Shown piece after piece: positions 17,757 to 29,800 of a DNA stretch of 64,000 nt. Position numbers and translations under genes: made by a program. Under the pieces are notes generated by a model that saw only the letters and a program-made list of their open reading frames with translations, was not told the DNA's origin and ran no database searches. The number at the start of each line of letters is the position of its first letter. The first letter of the stretch is position 1. Origin of the DNA: Sphingomonas sp. AX6 (lineage in GTDB: Bacteria > Pseudomonadota > Alphaproteobacteria > Sphingomonadales > Sphingomonadaceae); the NCBI RefSeq assembly GCF_902506605.1, contig NZ_LR733979.1, forward strand, positions 1,375,712 through 1,439,711. The letters are read 5' to 3'.

Positions 17757-18980
17757 ATGAACCAGTACGACGTGGTGATCGTCGGTGCCGGGCATGGCGG
17801 GGCGCAAGCCGCAATCGCGTTGCGCCAACTGGGCTTCGAAGGGTCGATTGCAATCGTTGGTGACGAACCCGACCTGCCCTATGAACGCCCGCCATTGTCA
17901 AAGGACTATCTGGCCGGGGATAAGGTTTTCGATCGCCTGCTGATCCGTCCGGAAAGCTTCTGGAGGGAACGCGGTGTCGAAATGCTGCTGGGTCGCCGCG
18001 TCGTCGCGATCGATCCGGAAGCTCATGAGATCGCTACGGCCGACAACATCTCGATTGGGTATGGTCACCTGATCTGGGCGGCAGGCGGAACCGCAAGGCG
18101 CTTGGGCTGCGCGGGCAACGATCTGCGTGGTGTCCACACGGTTCGCACGCGAGCAGACGTTGATCGCATGATGGACGAGTTGACGCAGGTCGAACGCGTC
18201 GTGGTGATCGGCGGCGGCTATATCGGCCTGGAGGCTGCCGCGGTTCTCACCAGATTGGGTAAGTCGGTGACGTTATTGGAAGCGCAGGATCGCGTGCTGG
18301 CACGCGTAGCGGGTGAGCCACTGTCACGTTTCTACGAAGTCGAACACCGTGCGCACGGGGTGGATCTCCGCCTCGGCGTCGCGGTCGATTGCATCGAGGG
18401 CGATGACCGGGTCACCGGAGTCCGTTTGATCAATGGCAGCGTCCTCGCCGCCGACATGGTCATCGTCGGTATCGGAATCGTACCGGCGGTGGAGCCATTG
18501 ATCGCGGTAGGAGCGATTGGCGGCAACGGCATTGCGGTGGATGCGCAGTGCCGGACTTCGCTGCCCGATATTTTCGCGATCGGCGACTGCGCGCTTCATG
18601 CCAACGCCTTCGCAGGCGGAATGTCAGTCCGGGTCGAATCGGTGCAGAACGCACATGATCAGGCGGCAGTAGCCGCCAAGACGATCGCTGGGCACGACGC
18701 AAAATACGATGCCGTACCTTGGTTCTGGTCGAACCAGTATGATTTGAAATTGCAGACCGTTGGCCTGTCTGCCGGGTATGACGCGGTAGTGCTGCGGGGA
18801 AATCCAGCTCGCCGCAGCTTTTCGGTAATCTATCTAAAGCAGGGAAGGGTAATTGCGCTCGACTGCGTCAATGCCACCCGGGATTATGTGCAGGGCCGAA
18901 GACTGGTAGTCGATGCGCTTTCGCCTTCGCTTGACCAATTGCGCGACGAAAATCTGCCGCTCAAAGCGTTGACGGCGTAA
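17757..18980 (+). CDS. Ferredoxin/rubredoxin-type FAD-dependent reductase
   Basis: This 407-residue NAD(P)H:ferredoxin reductase is of the putidaredoxin/rubredoxin reductase type. It has an FAD-binding Rossmann motif ([14 protein letters not shown], residues 6-19), an NAD-binding motif ([14 protein letters not shown], from about 148), a second FAD contact (FAIGDCALH, from about 273) and a C-terminal reductase domain. Such enzymes pass electrons to a [2Fe-2S] ferredoxin feeding a P450 or dioxygenase, but no partner is in the window. An AAGGAAGGGG ribosome site precedes the ATG at 17757; an in-frame GTG lies just before it. Third codon positions are less GC-biased than in neighbours, hinting at transfer. 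Confidence 0.92.
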   Translation: MNQYDVVIVGAGHGGAQAAIALRQLGFEGSIAIVGDEPDLPYERPPLSKDYLAGDKVFDRLLIRPESFWRERGVEMLLGRRVVAIDPEAHEIATADNISIGYGHLIWAAGGTARRLGCAGNDLRGVHTVRTRADVDRMMDELTQVERVVVIGGGYIGLEAAAVLTRLGKSVTLLEAQDRVLARVAGEPLSRFYEVEHRAHGVDLRLGVAVDCIEGDDRVTGVRLINGSVLAADMVIVGIGIVPAVEPLIAVGAIGGNGIAVDAQCRTSLPDIFAIGDCALHANAFAGGMSVRVESVQNAHDQAAVAAKTIAGHDAKYDAVPWFWSNQYDLKLQTVGLSAGYDAVVLRGNPARRSFSVIYLKQGRVIALDCVNATRDYVQGRRLVVDALSPSLDQLRDENLPLKALTA

Positions 18981-19207
18981 CATTTATCAGTTGATTTCCA
19001 GATCGACGCAGCAGTCACGGCGCAACGCAACCAAGACTGTCTTCGCGGGCACATGAAGCCCGTCGATCGTCCGGTCCAGCGGCGGACAAACGGATTCCGC
19101 GTCAAGGTGTGAGGATTTGATCCAGCGGGAACGTCTTCCGATCCACCATTGCTCGATCCTGCTTTCCATACCAGCGGTCTTGGCCGTTTCAACACAGCTT
19201 CGCCGTG

Positions 19208-20125
19208 TCAGTGCTTTGCGCCGGGTTTGAGGTGAAGGAGCCCTGCCACGATCATGCCCGCGATAACCCCGACAATGCCTGCGCCGATCGCGGTGACGAC
19301 CCACTCCACAGCACCGATGCCGCTGCCGATCGCTACGGCCGCATGATGCACGGCGACCTCGGGCAAAGCCAGACCGAACTCAGCGAAACCGTGGATCAGG
19401 ATTCCTCCGCCGACCCAAAGCATCGCGGCCGTACCGATTAGCGCCAGCGCCTTCAGCAACACCGGCATGGTGCGCACCAGCCCGCGACCGAACGTCGCTG
19501 CTCCGCCGCCCGACTTCATCATGCGCAGCCCGACATCGTCCATTTTCACGAGGACCGCGACCAGTCCGTACACCGCGATCGTGACGACGACGCCGACCAG
19601 CGCCAGAACCGCTGCCTGGGTCGCGAATCCGTTGTCGGTCAACTCGTTCAGGGTAATCACCATGATTTCTGCCGACAGGATGAAGTCGGTGCGGATCGCG
19701 CCGCTGACCTGTCGCGCCTCCAGCGCGGCTGGATCGGTGATCGTCGCGACTTCATCGACCGCCTTTTCGCCCTTCAGCGATTTCAGGATCTTTTCCGCGC
19801 CCTCGAAGCAGAGATAGAGGCCGCCAACCATCAGGATCGGCGTCAACGCCCATGGCGCAAATGCGCTAAGCAGCAACGCGACGGGCAGGATGAAGATCAA
19901 TTTGTTGCGGAGCGAGCCGAGTGCGATCTTGGCAATGATCGGCAATTCGCGTTCGGGCGGCAGGCCGACGACATAGCCTGGCGTGACTGCCGCGTCATCG
20001 ATCACGACGCCGACCGTCTTGCCTCCAGCCCTGCCTGCTGCGGCAGCAACATCGTCGGCCGACGCTGCCGCCAACCGCGCCAATGCCGCCACATCATCGA
20101 GTAGCGCTACCAGACCACCAGCCAT
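19208..20125 (-). CDS. DUF808 family inner-membrane protein
   Basis: This 305-residue protein matches the DUF808 (YedI-like) family. It opens AGGLVALLDDVAALARLAAA, then has the signature TPGYVVGLPPERELPIIAKI and several hydrophobic segments (about 85-115, 175-200, 205-215, 235-260 and 270-295). The basic KILKSLKGEKA stretch lies between membrane segments. Family members are multi-pass inner-membrane proteins of unknown function. The length matches the family. Neighbouring genes give no clear link. Confidence 0.9.
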   Translation of the reverse strand: MAGGLVALLDDVAALARLAAASADDVAAAAGRAGGKTVGVVIDDAAVTPGYVVGLPPERELPIIAKIALGSLRNKLIFILPVALLLSAFAPWALTPILMVGGLYLCFEGAEKILKSLKGEKAVDEVATITDPAALEARQVSGAIRTDFILSAEIMVITLNELTDNGFATQAAVLALVGVVVTIAVYGLVAVLVKMDDVGLRMMKSGGGAATFGRGLVRTMPVLLKALALIGTAAMLWVGGGILIHGFAEFGLALPEVAVHHAAVAIGSGIGAVEWVVTAIGAGIVGVIAGMIVAGLLHLKPGAKH

Positions 20126-20255
20126 GCAATTTCTTTCTACGAACGCCGCGCCGTTCGATCAGGACCGCGTTTCTTCGGTTGTTGACGAGGCAATCCGCGA
20201 GCCCAACAGCAGACGTAATAGTGGTTTCAAGTTGGAGAACGTGTTCCGCGCTTTC

Positions 20256-22385
20256 CTAGTCCATCAGACGCTGCATGAGATAGACATATTGCAGCGCCTG
20301 CAATTTGGCGCGCTGGGCATTGTCGACGCCGCCCGAATGGCCGCCGGTCATGTCTTCGTAATAGTAATAGGGCTGGCCATTGGCGCTCATCCGCGCCGCC
20401 GCCTTTCGCGCATGGCTCGGGTGGGTGCGATCGTCTGCGGTGCTTGCCCAGAAGAACGGCATCGGGAATTCGACGCCCTTCACCAGCTTCTGGTAAGGCG
20501 AATAGGCCTCGATCCAAGCGCGCTGTTCGGGAATGCGCGGGTCGCCATATTCGCCGACCCACGATGCGCCGCGACCGATGAAAGGCAGGCGCAGCATGTC
20601 GAACAGCGGGATCTGGACCACCGCGGCGTTGAACAGGTCCGGACGTTGGGTGAAGGCGGTGCCGACGAGCAGGCCGCCCTGGCTGCCGCCCATGATGCCC
20701 AGCCGCCTGGGGCTGGTCAGGCCGCGCTCGACCACATCCTCGCCGATGGCGATGAAATCGTCCCAGGTGCGTTGCTTGTTCGCACCCATCGCACTCTGGT
20801 GCCACTGCGGCCCGAACTCACCGCCGCCGCGCATGTTGCCGAGCACATAGGCGCCGCCCTTCTCGAGCCAGAGCTTGCCGATCGTGCCCGAATAGACGGG
20901 CAGGCTCGAGCTCTGGAAACCGCCATAGCCGTAGAGCAAGGTCGGCGTGCCGCCGTCGAGCGTGACGCCCTTTTTCGACACGACGAAATAGGGAATCCTG
21001 GCCCCGTCCTTGCTGGTCGCCTCGAATTGCGAGATCGCCAGCCCCTCTGCGTCGAAGCGCGCCGGGCTCGTCTTGATGACGGTCGGCGCGGATTCCCCGT
21101 CCGAGAAATAAAGCTGCGACGGCGTCAGGAAATCGGTCGAGGTGAACATCACCCGGCCGCTATCGTCATCGGCCGCCGCGATGCCGACGGTGGCGTTCTG
21201 CGGAAGGGCAATCGGCTTCGATGCCCATTTGCCGTTATCGAAGTCGAACCGCAGCACCCGGCCCCGCACATTGTCGAGCAGGCTGACGTAGAGCGCATCG
21301 CCGGTGATCGCGGTGCCCCGCTTCGTCTGCCGCGCTTCGGGCTTCCAGACGAGCGTCTTGGGCGCACCATTGGGATCGGCCTTGAATGCTGCGAGATCGG
21401 CCGAGACGATCGAATCCGCCGGGAAGGTCTGATCCCCGTTCTTCCATTCGACATCGGTCGAAAACAGGATACGTCCGTCGACGATACCGCCGAGACTGGC
21501 CTTCAGCGGCATTTCGAGCCTGGTCCACTTGTCGGCGTGCCACAGATAGGTTTCGCTCTCGAAGAACGACACGCCGCGGCGCGCCACCCGGCCATGGATC
21601 GTGCCCGCGGCATCGCGCAGCAGACCGGCACCGGACGACACGTCCTTCGCATCGCCGCGATAGATTTCGCGCGCTTCCTCGATTGGGGTGCCGCGCTTCC
21701 ATTCGCGGGTGGTGAAGGGATATTGGCTCTCGGTGATCGTGCCGTCACCGAAGTCGCGGCTGACGAGCAGCGTGTTTTCATCGACCCACTGCGCGCCGCC
21801 CTGGCTTTCGGGAAGGACGAAGCCGCCCTTCACGAAGCTGCGCGTAGTGATATCGAACTCGCGCAGTTCGGTCGCGTCCTTGCCGCCGTCCGACAGCGCG
21901 ACCATGCACCGCGTTCCTGCAGGCGGCAGGCACGACATGCCCTGATAGACCCATTCGCGCCCTTCGGCCTTGGCCAGCGCGTCGATGTCGAGGATGGTCT
22001 GCCATGTGGGGGCGTCGGTGCGATAGCTCTCAAGCGTCGTCACACGCACCAGGCCGCGCGGGTTGGCCGCGTCCTGCCAGAAATTAACCAGGCCGTAGGG
22101 GGTGAAGCCGACCCCCGGAATGCGATCCTTGGCGTCCAGGATCGTCAGCGCCTCTGCCTGAAGCTGGGCGAAGCGAGGATCGTCCGCAAGCGTCCGGTCG
22201 ACCCGCGCGTTTTCCGCGCGAACCCAGGCCAGCGCTCGATCGCTGCGCGTCTCCTCAAGCCAGATGAAGGGATCGTCGGTGGACAAGGAAGCGTTCTCGG
22301 AAGTGCTGTTCTGTGCTTTGCCGATGGTGGGCACCGAGGACAACGATAAGACGGATACGACGGCGAATAGGGCTACACGCTTCAA
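20256..22385 (-). CDS. Exported prolyl oligopeptidase family serine peptidase (S9A)
   Basis: This 709-residue enzyme has a signal peptide (about residues 1-25, ending IGKAQ), a beta-propeller region (about 60-430) and a C-terminal alpha/beta hydrolase domain. The nucleophile is Ser568 in GIMGGSQGG. The remaining triad candidates are the DD pair at 651-652 (TADDRTHPSHA) and His683 (MTGGHSGG). S9A peptidases cut short peptides after proline, and the propeller excludes large proteins. The signal peptide places it in the periplasm or outside. Overall length (about 700) is normal. No operon partner is evident. Confidence 0.94.
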   Translation of the reverse strand: MKRVALFAVVSVLSLSSVPTIGKAQNSTSENASLSTDDPFIWLEETRSDRALAWVRAENARVDRTLADDPRFAQLQAEALTILDAKDRIPGVGFTPYGLVNFWQDAANPRGLVRVTTLESYRTDAPTWQTILDIDALAKAEGREWVYQGMSCLPPAGTRCMVALSDGGKDATELREFDITTRSFVKGGFVLPESQGGAQWVDENTLLVSRDFGDGTITESQYPFTTREWKRGTPIEEAREIYRGDAKDVSSGAGLLRDAAGTIHGRVARRGVSFFESETYLWHADKWTRLEMPLKASLGGIVDGRILFSTDVEWKNGDQTFPADSIVSADLAAFKADPNGAPKTLVWKPEARQTKRGTAITGDALYVSLLDNVRGRVLRFDFDNGKWASKPIALPQNATVGIAAADDDSGRVMFTSTDFLTPSQLYFSDGESAPTVIKTSPARFDAEGLAISQFEATSKDGARIPYFVVSKKGVTLDGGTPTLLYGYGGFQSSSLPVYSGTIGKLWLEKGGAYVLGNMRGGGEFGPQWHQSAMGANKQRTWDDFIAIGEDVVERGLTSPRRLGIMGGSQGGLLVGTAFTQRPDLFNAAVVQIPLFDMLRLPFIGRGASWVGEYGDPRIPEQRAWIEAYSPYQKLVKGVEFPMPFFWASTADDRTHPSHARKAAARMSANGQPYYYYEDMTGGHSGGVDNAQRAKLQALQYVYLMQRLMD

Positions 22386-22597
22386 AATGGGTCTCCATCA
22401 TCAGAACGTCGATCGTAGAGCGCTGATCTGGAGAAAGAAAGTCGCCGTGCGCAGGGCGGTAGCCTAGTTGAGAAAATTGCGAACCGAAGGCACCGCTGCT
22501 CCCAATCTGATTAGGTCGGGAGATCAACGGCGTCCGGCCGTCTCGAGAGAATTCCTATAGATTGTTGCCGCATTCAACAGGGCGGTCGTCGCCAAGT

Positions 22598-23671
22598 CTA
22601 TGCTATCGGCGGAAAGCTGATCGTCGATTTGGCTTCGATCGTGTCGATGCCGATCGACATCGGGCAACGGACGCCAGGGATGACCGCGACGTCGAACATT
22701 TCTTCGATCCCGCCGTCCAGGCGAATCCATTCGACGATATCGCCACTCACCAGGTTGACGATCACGATGCCGCACCAGGCTTCGGCATCGCGCTTTTCCA
22801 GTTCGCCCTGGAGCGCCAGTTCCTTGAACGATCCGTCGCGCGGTTTGGACAGGGTGGCGATCGCGTGGCCGCGGTGGATCGACAGGCCGCGCAGGAAACC
22901 GGGGCAGAATGCGATGTCGGTCTTCGCGCCGCTGTCGCGATCGACGCGCACGATCTGGCCGCGCCCCGAATCGAGCGCCCATAGACTGCCGTCCTCGGCG
23001 ATGCACGGACTGTGCGGCATCGACAGGCGGTCGGTGACGATCTCTCCTGACGGGACATCGATGATGACGCCGCCTTCGTGCCGCCTTTCGCGCCAGCCAT
23101 TCACCACATCGCTGCGACTGACCGCGGTGACATAGCGCGGCACCCCGTCCTCCATCGCCAGCCCGTTCAGGTGGCACCGGTCCTCGGCCGCCAGTTTTGA
23201 GATGAAAGGCGGTTTCCAGATGGGTTTGAAGCTATGGGTCAGGTCCAGTGTCGCCAGGCAGCTATATTTGGTGTTCACGAAGATCACGCGGCCGTCCTTG
23301 TCGATGCCAAGCTCGTGGATATCGACATCGCCCGTCGTCTGCGCATTGCGTGGGACATAGACCGCGTCGAACGCGCCATTGCCCAACTGGCCGGGCGCCA
23401 GCATGTTTTCCAGCCGCCAGACCTGATGCAGCGCACCCAGATAGAGCCGCCCGGCCTGAACGCATACGCCCATCGCGCGCGCGTAATTCTGTTGGTTGAC
23501 CGAAATCTTGCCGTCGGAAAGCACGCCGACGGTGAATAACTGACCGGTCTGGTAGGATGTGAACGCCAGACTGACGCCGTTCGAGATCAGCCAATCGGCC
23601 AGGCCACGCGACGCGCTGACCTGATTGGCGTCTGGCGCACCGGCTCCGGGTGCTGCCTGGGGTGCCGACAT
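22598..23671 (-). CDS. TIGR03032 family protein (predicted beta-propeller)
   Basis: This 357-residue protein shows the strongly conserved pattern of the TIGR03032 family of unknown function: FTSYQTGQLFTVG, YARAMGVC, DAVYVPRNAQTTGDVDIHEL, FVNTKYSCLATLDLTHSFKP, WKPPFI, AEDRCHLNGLAM, LSMPHSPCIAEDGSLWALDS, CPGFLRGLSI and a late CGIVIVNL. The repeated W/D-G patterns suggest a propeller fold. No signal peptide is seen, so it is probably cytosolic. The start at 23671 is preceded by AAGGAG five bases upstream. The gene lies 151 bp downstream of a giant autotransporter on the same strand, with a hairpin between them. Confidence 0.88.
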   Translation of the reverse strand: MSAPQAAPGAGAPDANQVSASRGLADWLISNGVSLAFTSYQTGQLFTVGVLSDGKISVNQQNYARAMGVCVQAGRLYLGALHQVWRLENMLAPGQLGNGAFDAVYVPRNAQTTGDVDIHELGIDKDGRVIFVNTKYSCLATLDLTHSFKPIWKPPFISKLAAEDRCHLNGLAMEDGVPRYVTAVSRSDVVNGWRERRHEGGVIIDVPSGEIVTDRLSMPHSPCIAEDGSLWALDSGRGQIVRVDRDSGAKTDIAFCPGFLRGLSIHRGHAIATLSKPRDGSFKELALQGELEKRDAEAWCGIVIVNLVSGDIVEWIRLDGGIEEMFDVAVIPGVRCPMSIGIDTIEAKSTISFPPIA

Positions 23672-23753
23672 GCGAACTCCTTGAGGAAATGAACCGACCG
23701 GGCGGGATGGTGGCGCAGGCGGCGAGCGATTGCCAGCATCCCCCACAAAAGGG

Positions 23754-23785
23754 AGGGCCGCATCCATAGTACCGGATGCGGCCCT
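23754..23785 (-). terminator. Rho-independent-like terminator after the autotransporter gene
   Basis: A perfect 12-bp stem (AGGGCCGCATCC at 23754-23765 with GGATGCGGCCCT at 23774-23785) with an eight-base loop lies 37 bases after the autotransporter stop. On the minus strand it is followed by CCCTTTTG, a short T run. It would separate the autotransporter transcript from the TIGR03032 gene, at least in part. Confidence 0.65.
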
Positions 23786-23822
23786 TTGAAGTGTTTTGCA
23801 CGTGCGCAGGGGAGAGATGTTT

Positions 23823-26800
23823 TTAGAAGCGGAAGCGTAACCCTGCGCGGCCGCCATAGCCTTCGTAATCGCCGCCATTGGCATAACGACCTTCGATGAA
23901 GCCGCTGATCGTGCCGCTCTGCGAGCCCACGTTCACGCCCACCGTCGCTTCGCCATAATCGTCGATGCGATCATTTTCGAAGCTGACCGTCTGACCACCG
24001 CTGACGAAGTCGACCCGGTCACGACCCATGAATTCATGGACGTAGTTGCCGCCGGCATAGGCCTGAACCCGCGTTCCCGGTGCCGAGTCGAAGGTATAGC
24101 CGACCCGTGCGCCCGCCTTGCCGCGCAGACCCTCGTCCGCATCGAAGCGGAAATTGCCCTGCACGGTGTCGAAGTCGTCCATATCGACCTTGGTATAGGC
24201 GATGCTTGCTGCCGGTTCGACCCAGAAGGCCCCACCGATGCGCGCGCCCGCCTCTACCTTACCGCCATAGATCGACCCGTTCATGTCGGTCGTAAAGCGG
24301 CCCGAGGCGCTGTTCACGTCACCCCAGTAATAGTCGTATTTGCCCAATGCGTTCAGGAAGAACACGCCAGAGGTGTAGCTGGCATAGGCACCGACGTTGA
24401 CCACGTCGAAGTTGATCCGATCCGCCGTCCCGTCGAACCCGAGCGTCGAGTTCAGGTAACCGCCGGTGACCCCGAAGGCGAAGCCGCCTTCACCCGCCGG
24501 TGCACCCAGGTCGAGGCCCAACTGACCCCCGAAATAATCCTGGTCGGTGCCGATATTTTCAACCGTGGTGACCCCGGCAACGGTGATTGCCCGCGTCGCG
24601 TCCAGTTCTTCCTTCTGGCCGTACATTTGCGCCCACAGGCGTCCGCCCGAAGCGCCCGGACCATTCGCCGCGATGTTGTCGCGAAGCCCGCGCATGTGCG
24701 CGCCCCACGCATCCGCCGATTGCAGCCAGAGGTTGCGGGCCGCGCCGGCGAATGCGCCGGTACGGAATACCGCAGCACCCGGTGCCGCCTGGATGTTGAA
24801 GGTCGAATTGGACGGATCGAACACGATCCCCAACTGAACCAGGCCCTGGTCGATCTGGGTCGGATCGAGGGTGAAGGCACCTGCCTGCGATCCCGCGCCG
24901 GTCTGGACGATCGTGGTGTTCGTCCCCAGCGTGATCGGTCCGGTATCGAGCCGGTTGACGAACACCGCGGTGTTGCCCGTGGCGCTGCCACCGATCACCA
25001 GACGATCGGCAAGGTTGGTGGTCAGATTGGCATCGACCCCCAGACGTCCGTTCGACCCGACATAATTGCCCGATGTGGACAGGATGTCGCCGGTACGCCC
25101 GTTGCGCAGGTCGATCAGCCCGCTGTTGGTCAGCGTCTCCAGACCCAGCAGGCGTACCGTGCCCGCCGTCGTCAGCCCGGTGGTGATCGTGCCGGTATTG
25201 GTCAGGCTGTCGGTGCCAGCACCAAAGTCCGAATCACCGGTCAGGACGAACCGCCCGCTATTGGCGAGCGTGTCGTTACCGCCGGTCAACTGGACGCGTC
25301 CGGTCAGCGTGCCGCTGTTGGTGACCGTTGCGGGTCCGCCATTAGCGACGATCGCAAGGTTGGCCGCCGACAGGGTGCCTGCATTGACGATGGTCGATCC
25401 GGTGCCCGAGGTCGCGACGATACCGTTGCTTCCCACACCCGTCGCAGAAATCGTTCCGCGATTGGTGACGTTCACCGCCTGGTTCGACGTGGCGACGACC
25501 GCGTTGGTCGCGGCCCCCGTGGTGGAGACCGTACCGTTCACCGTCGCATTGGCCGCGCCACCGGTTGCGGTGACGACCACGGCGCGCGCACCATTACCGC
25601 CCGTACCCGTAGTGCTGACATTGTTGACGTTGGCGGTGGCCGATCCGGCCGTGCCGGTCACCTGAACCCCGGTGCCGGTGCCGCCATATTGGCCGTTGCC
25701 AGCGGTCGATACCGTACCGCTGACGTTGACGACGGCACTGGCACCGGTGGCGATGATCCCGGCGCGGCTGGTTTGACGGTCGGCTGGCAGCGTCGATACG
25801 GTGGTCACGTTATTCGCGTTCACGGTTGCGATGCCGGTGCCCGAATTGGCCACGATGCCCGAACCGCCACGCCCGGTCGCCGCGACGTTACCGGTGGTGG
25901 TCACCGTCACATTGCCGCTGTTGCTGCTGGCGTTGACCGCCGTTGCCGACGTGCCCGATGCGGTTACGTTCGCGCCGTTCACGACGACATTGCCGCCGTT
26001 GGAGGTGGCATTGACGCCGTTCGAGAAGCCACCCGAAGTCGTAACCGAGGTGAAGCCGACATCGGCACCACCCGCACCGCTGATGACGTTGATCCCGCGC
26101 GAATTGAAGCCGGCGGTCGTGATCGCGCCATTGGCATCGACCGTCACCGCGCCGTTACGCGCAACGCCATAGATACCTGCTGATGTATCGCCAGTCGTCG
26201 ATACCGTGCCGGTCGAAACCACGACGTCGCCGCCATAGCTGGTCGCCGATACGCCATTGGCATTTGCCCCGGTGGTCGAGACATTGCCCGCAGCGACACT
26301 GACATCGCCGGTTGCCTGAGCGTCGATGCCGCGCGCACCGCCTGCCACTGTCGATACGTTGCCGGTGGTAATGTCGATGTTGCCGCTGCCGGCGCGTGCG
26401 AATACCCCGGTCGAGTTGGGCAGGAAGAAGAAGCTGGCGGGCGCGGTGCCCGTCGTGCTGACATTCCCCACATCGATGGTAACATCGCCTGCGCCGCCTG
26501 CGATCGCCCGCACGGCTTGCGAACGGTCGCCTGCGGTGGAGACATCGCCCTGGGTGATGCTGACCGAGCCGTCGGTGGTCGCCACGTCGATCGCATTGGC
26601 GTCGTCGCCGGTCGTTGAGACCGATCCCGAACCCGTGATCGTCGCATCGGTTGCCGCACGGGCAAATATGCCGCGGCTATTGGCACCCGAAGTGGTGATC
26701 GCGCCATTCGCATCGACGGTCACCATGCCGGTGGCCGAGGTCGAATTGACGGCATCGGCATTGTCACCGCTTGTCGATACGTCGTTGACGCTGACTACGG

Positions 26801-29800
26801 TGTCCCCGGCATAGGCCTGCGCGAAGATGCCGCGGGCATTGTCACCACTGGTGGTCACCGTGCCCGTCGTCGTCACATCGACATTGTCGTCGAACGAGAT
26901 CGCGGTGATCCCGTCCGAACCCATGCCGGTGGTGGTCACATCGCCACCGCTGATCGCCACCGGCCCGGCCGTGATTGCCGAAACTGCGGTCGAATAATTG
27001 CCCGCCGTCGAGGCACTGGCAAACGTGACATCGACGCCTTGGCCGCCGCGCGCCAGGATGGCGTTGCCGCTGCCGCTGGTCGAGACATCTCCTGCGTCGA
27101 TGGTCGTGAAACCACCTGCCGAGCTGGCATAGATGCCGGGTGCGCCCAACCCTGCGGTCGAAACGTTACCCGTGGTGATCGAGATATCCCCGTCGCCCGC
27201 AAGAACGCTAACGCCGCGCGAACCGAAGCCCGTGTCGGTGGTCGTCACGTCGCCGGTCACCACGGTCGCGTCGAACACGCCGGTCGTGCGCACCGATACG
27301 CCGTCCGAATTGCCGCCTGCGGTCGATACGTCGCCGACGGTCACATCGACGGGTCCGCCGGTGCTGTTCGCGGTTACGGCGAAAGCGTTGTCACCGGTGG
27401 TGGACACGTCGCCGCCACCGGTGATGGTGGTGCCAAGTCCGCTGTTGATGACGATGCCGCGGCTATTGTTGCCGGTGGTCGAAATCGTGCCCGTTGCATC
27501 GAGCGTCGCAATGCCCGCAACCGCGCTGACATCGACCGCATCGGCGTTGGTGCCGGTGGTCGATACATCGACGACGCTGACGTTCGCGTCACCGGTGGTC
27601 GCAACCACGGTCACTGCGTCCGCCGAGCCGCCGTACAGCGCGCTGCCGGTGGTCGAAACCGTGCCGGTCACGACGACATCGGCGTTGGTACCCTGTGCGA
27701 AGATCGCGCCCCTCGTCGTGTCGGTATCGGCAGGGTCCGCCGCATCGACGGTCACGTTGTTGGCGTTGACCGACACGTCGCCGGTGCCCGAGCGAGCGAA
27801 GATGCCCGTGCTCCCGCGCCCGGTCGACGAAACGTCACCCGTGGTCGTCACATCGACGTTGCCGACATCCGAAGCGGCATAGAGCGCATAATTGCTGGTG
27901 CCCGTCGTGGTGATGTCCGCACCCGAGACGACGACATCGCCGCCGGTCGAGATCGCAGAAATCCCCGAGGAGAAGGTGCCACCCACATCCACCGAAGTGA
28001 ACCCGACGTCGACGCCGCCTGCGCCACCGATCGCGTTGATCCCGCGGGCGTTGAAGCCTTCGGTGGTGATCGCATCCGCATCGATGGTCACGCCGCCACC
28101 CCGCGCGACGGCATAGACGCCCGCCGAGTTGGTCCCGACCGTCGAGATCGTGCCGGTAGTGACGGCAACATCGCCACCCGAACTTTGCGCGGTCACGCCA
28201 TTGGCGCGGTCGCCAAGCGTGCTGACATTGCCGGTCGTGACCGACGCATTGCCGAGCGCGGCGGTCGCATTGACGCCTGCAGCGCCGAGACCCACGGTTG
28301 AAACGTCGCCCGCATCTACGGTGACGTTACCCGTTCCCTGCGCCGTCGCGACGATCGCCGTCGAATTGGGGAGGAACGCATAGTTGCTGCCCGCCGTGTT
28401 GGTGGTGGTGACGTTGCCAGTGGTCACCGACACATCCGAATCGGTGCCGCCGATCGCACGCACGCCGCCGGATAGGGTGCCCGAGGTCGTGACGTTGCCG
28501 ACCGTCAGGTCGATCGGACCCGCGGTGCTCGACACATCGACACCATTGGCGTTGTTGCCGCTCGTCGTGACGTTGGCATTGCCGGTAATCGTGATGCCGT
28601 TGGGCGCGGTGGCGAAGATGCCGCGCGCGCCGTTGCCCGACGTCGTGATGTCGCCGGTAAGGTCGAACGTCGCCGTATCGGTCGCAAAGGCGCGGATGCC
28701 GTCGGCATTGACGCCCGACGTGGTAATGTCGCCGCCGTTGATGACGACTGTCGGTGTCGCGCGGATGCCCTGGAACGGTGCCGCCGCGGGAACCAGCACG
28801 CCAACCGCATTTGCGCCCGTCGTGGTGATCGCATCGAACGTGAGGTCGACGCCGCCCAGTCCCGTCGCGACGATGCCGTGCGCGGTCGCGCCGCCGGTCG
28901 TGATCGTGCCCGCATCGACCACGCCCATGCCCGTTACGCCGGTCGCATTGACGCTGATGCCGCTGGCGTTCGCGCCGCTGGTGGTCACGGTGTCGGCGGT
29001 GACGCTGGCCGTGCCGCTGAAGGTCTGGGCGCGGATGCCGATCGCGCCCGTGCCGATGGTCGTGATCGACCCCGCATCGACGGTGACGTCGCCCGCCCCA
29101 CCCGTGGTGGCGAGGATGCCGTTCGCGCCGGGATCGAGGAAACCGCTCGCGTTGCCGCTGGTGCTGATGCTGTCGACGGTGACCGTCACATCGGCGGCAT
29201 CGCTGCGCGCGCGGATGCCTTTTGCCCCGTTGCCGGTGGTCGTGATCGTACCCGCATCGACGACGATCGCGCCGCTGTTGGTGCTTGCCGAAATGCCGTC
29301 GGCGTTGACGCCGGTGGTCGATACGGTGTTGGCGTTGACAGTGGTAAGGCCGGTAGCGGAACTGGCGAAGACGCCGCTTGCGCTGGCACCCGTCGTCGTG
29401 ACCCGATCCGCGGTCAACGTCAGAGCGCCGTCCGTCGTCGCGCTCAAAATGCCGTTTGCGCCCGATGCACTGGTCGTGATCGAGGTATTGGTTCCCCCCG
29501 AAACGGTGATCGCGTTCGCGCCGGTGCCAAGCGCCAGCACGCCGCTGTTCAGTCCGCCTGTCGTGTCGATGACCACGCCGTCTTCCAGAACGATCGTCAG
29601 ATCGCTGGGCGGTGCCACATAGCTGACGCCGTCAGGATAAGGATTGCCGTCGGGACTGCACGTAACCGTGCCGTTTGCGGGTGCGCCACAGGCATCCTGT
29701 GCCAGGGCGGCGCTTGGGAACAAGGCACCCAGCGCCAGCGCGCCTGCAACGGCGGTGCCCATGCGAAGATTGGTCTTGGCAGCGTGCGAACGCGCCATGC

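Noticed and set aside
18987..19169. A 60-codon minus-strand frame ending VPAKTVLVALRRDCCVDLEIN, vaguely like a TrkA-C domain end
   Set aside because: There is no ribosome site, it is very short and the similarity is only impressionistic. It may be a gene remnant, but I cannot support it as a feature.
24400..29500. Regularly spaced short DNA repeats suggesting a CRISPR-like array
   Set aside because: The repeats are degenerate, in frame and encode the passenger repeats. There are no constant direct repeats with unique spacers and no cas genes.
24036..29622. Long plus-strand open frames opposite the autotransporter gene (for example 24036-26183 and 28384-29622)
   Set aside because: They mirror the repeated Thr/Gly-rich codons of the minus-strand gene. 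The products are Val/Pro/Ala/Arg-rich with no known motif, while the minus-strand reading gives a signal peptide, passenger and beta-barrel.
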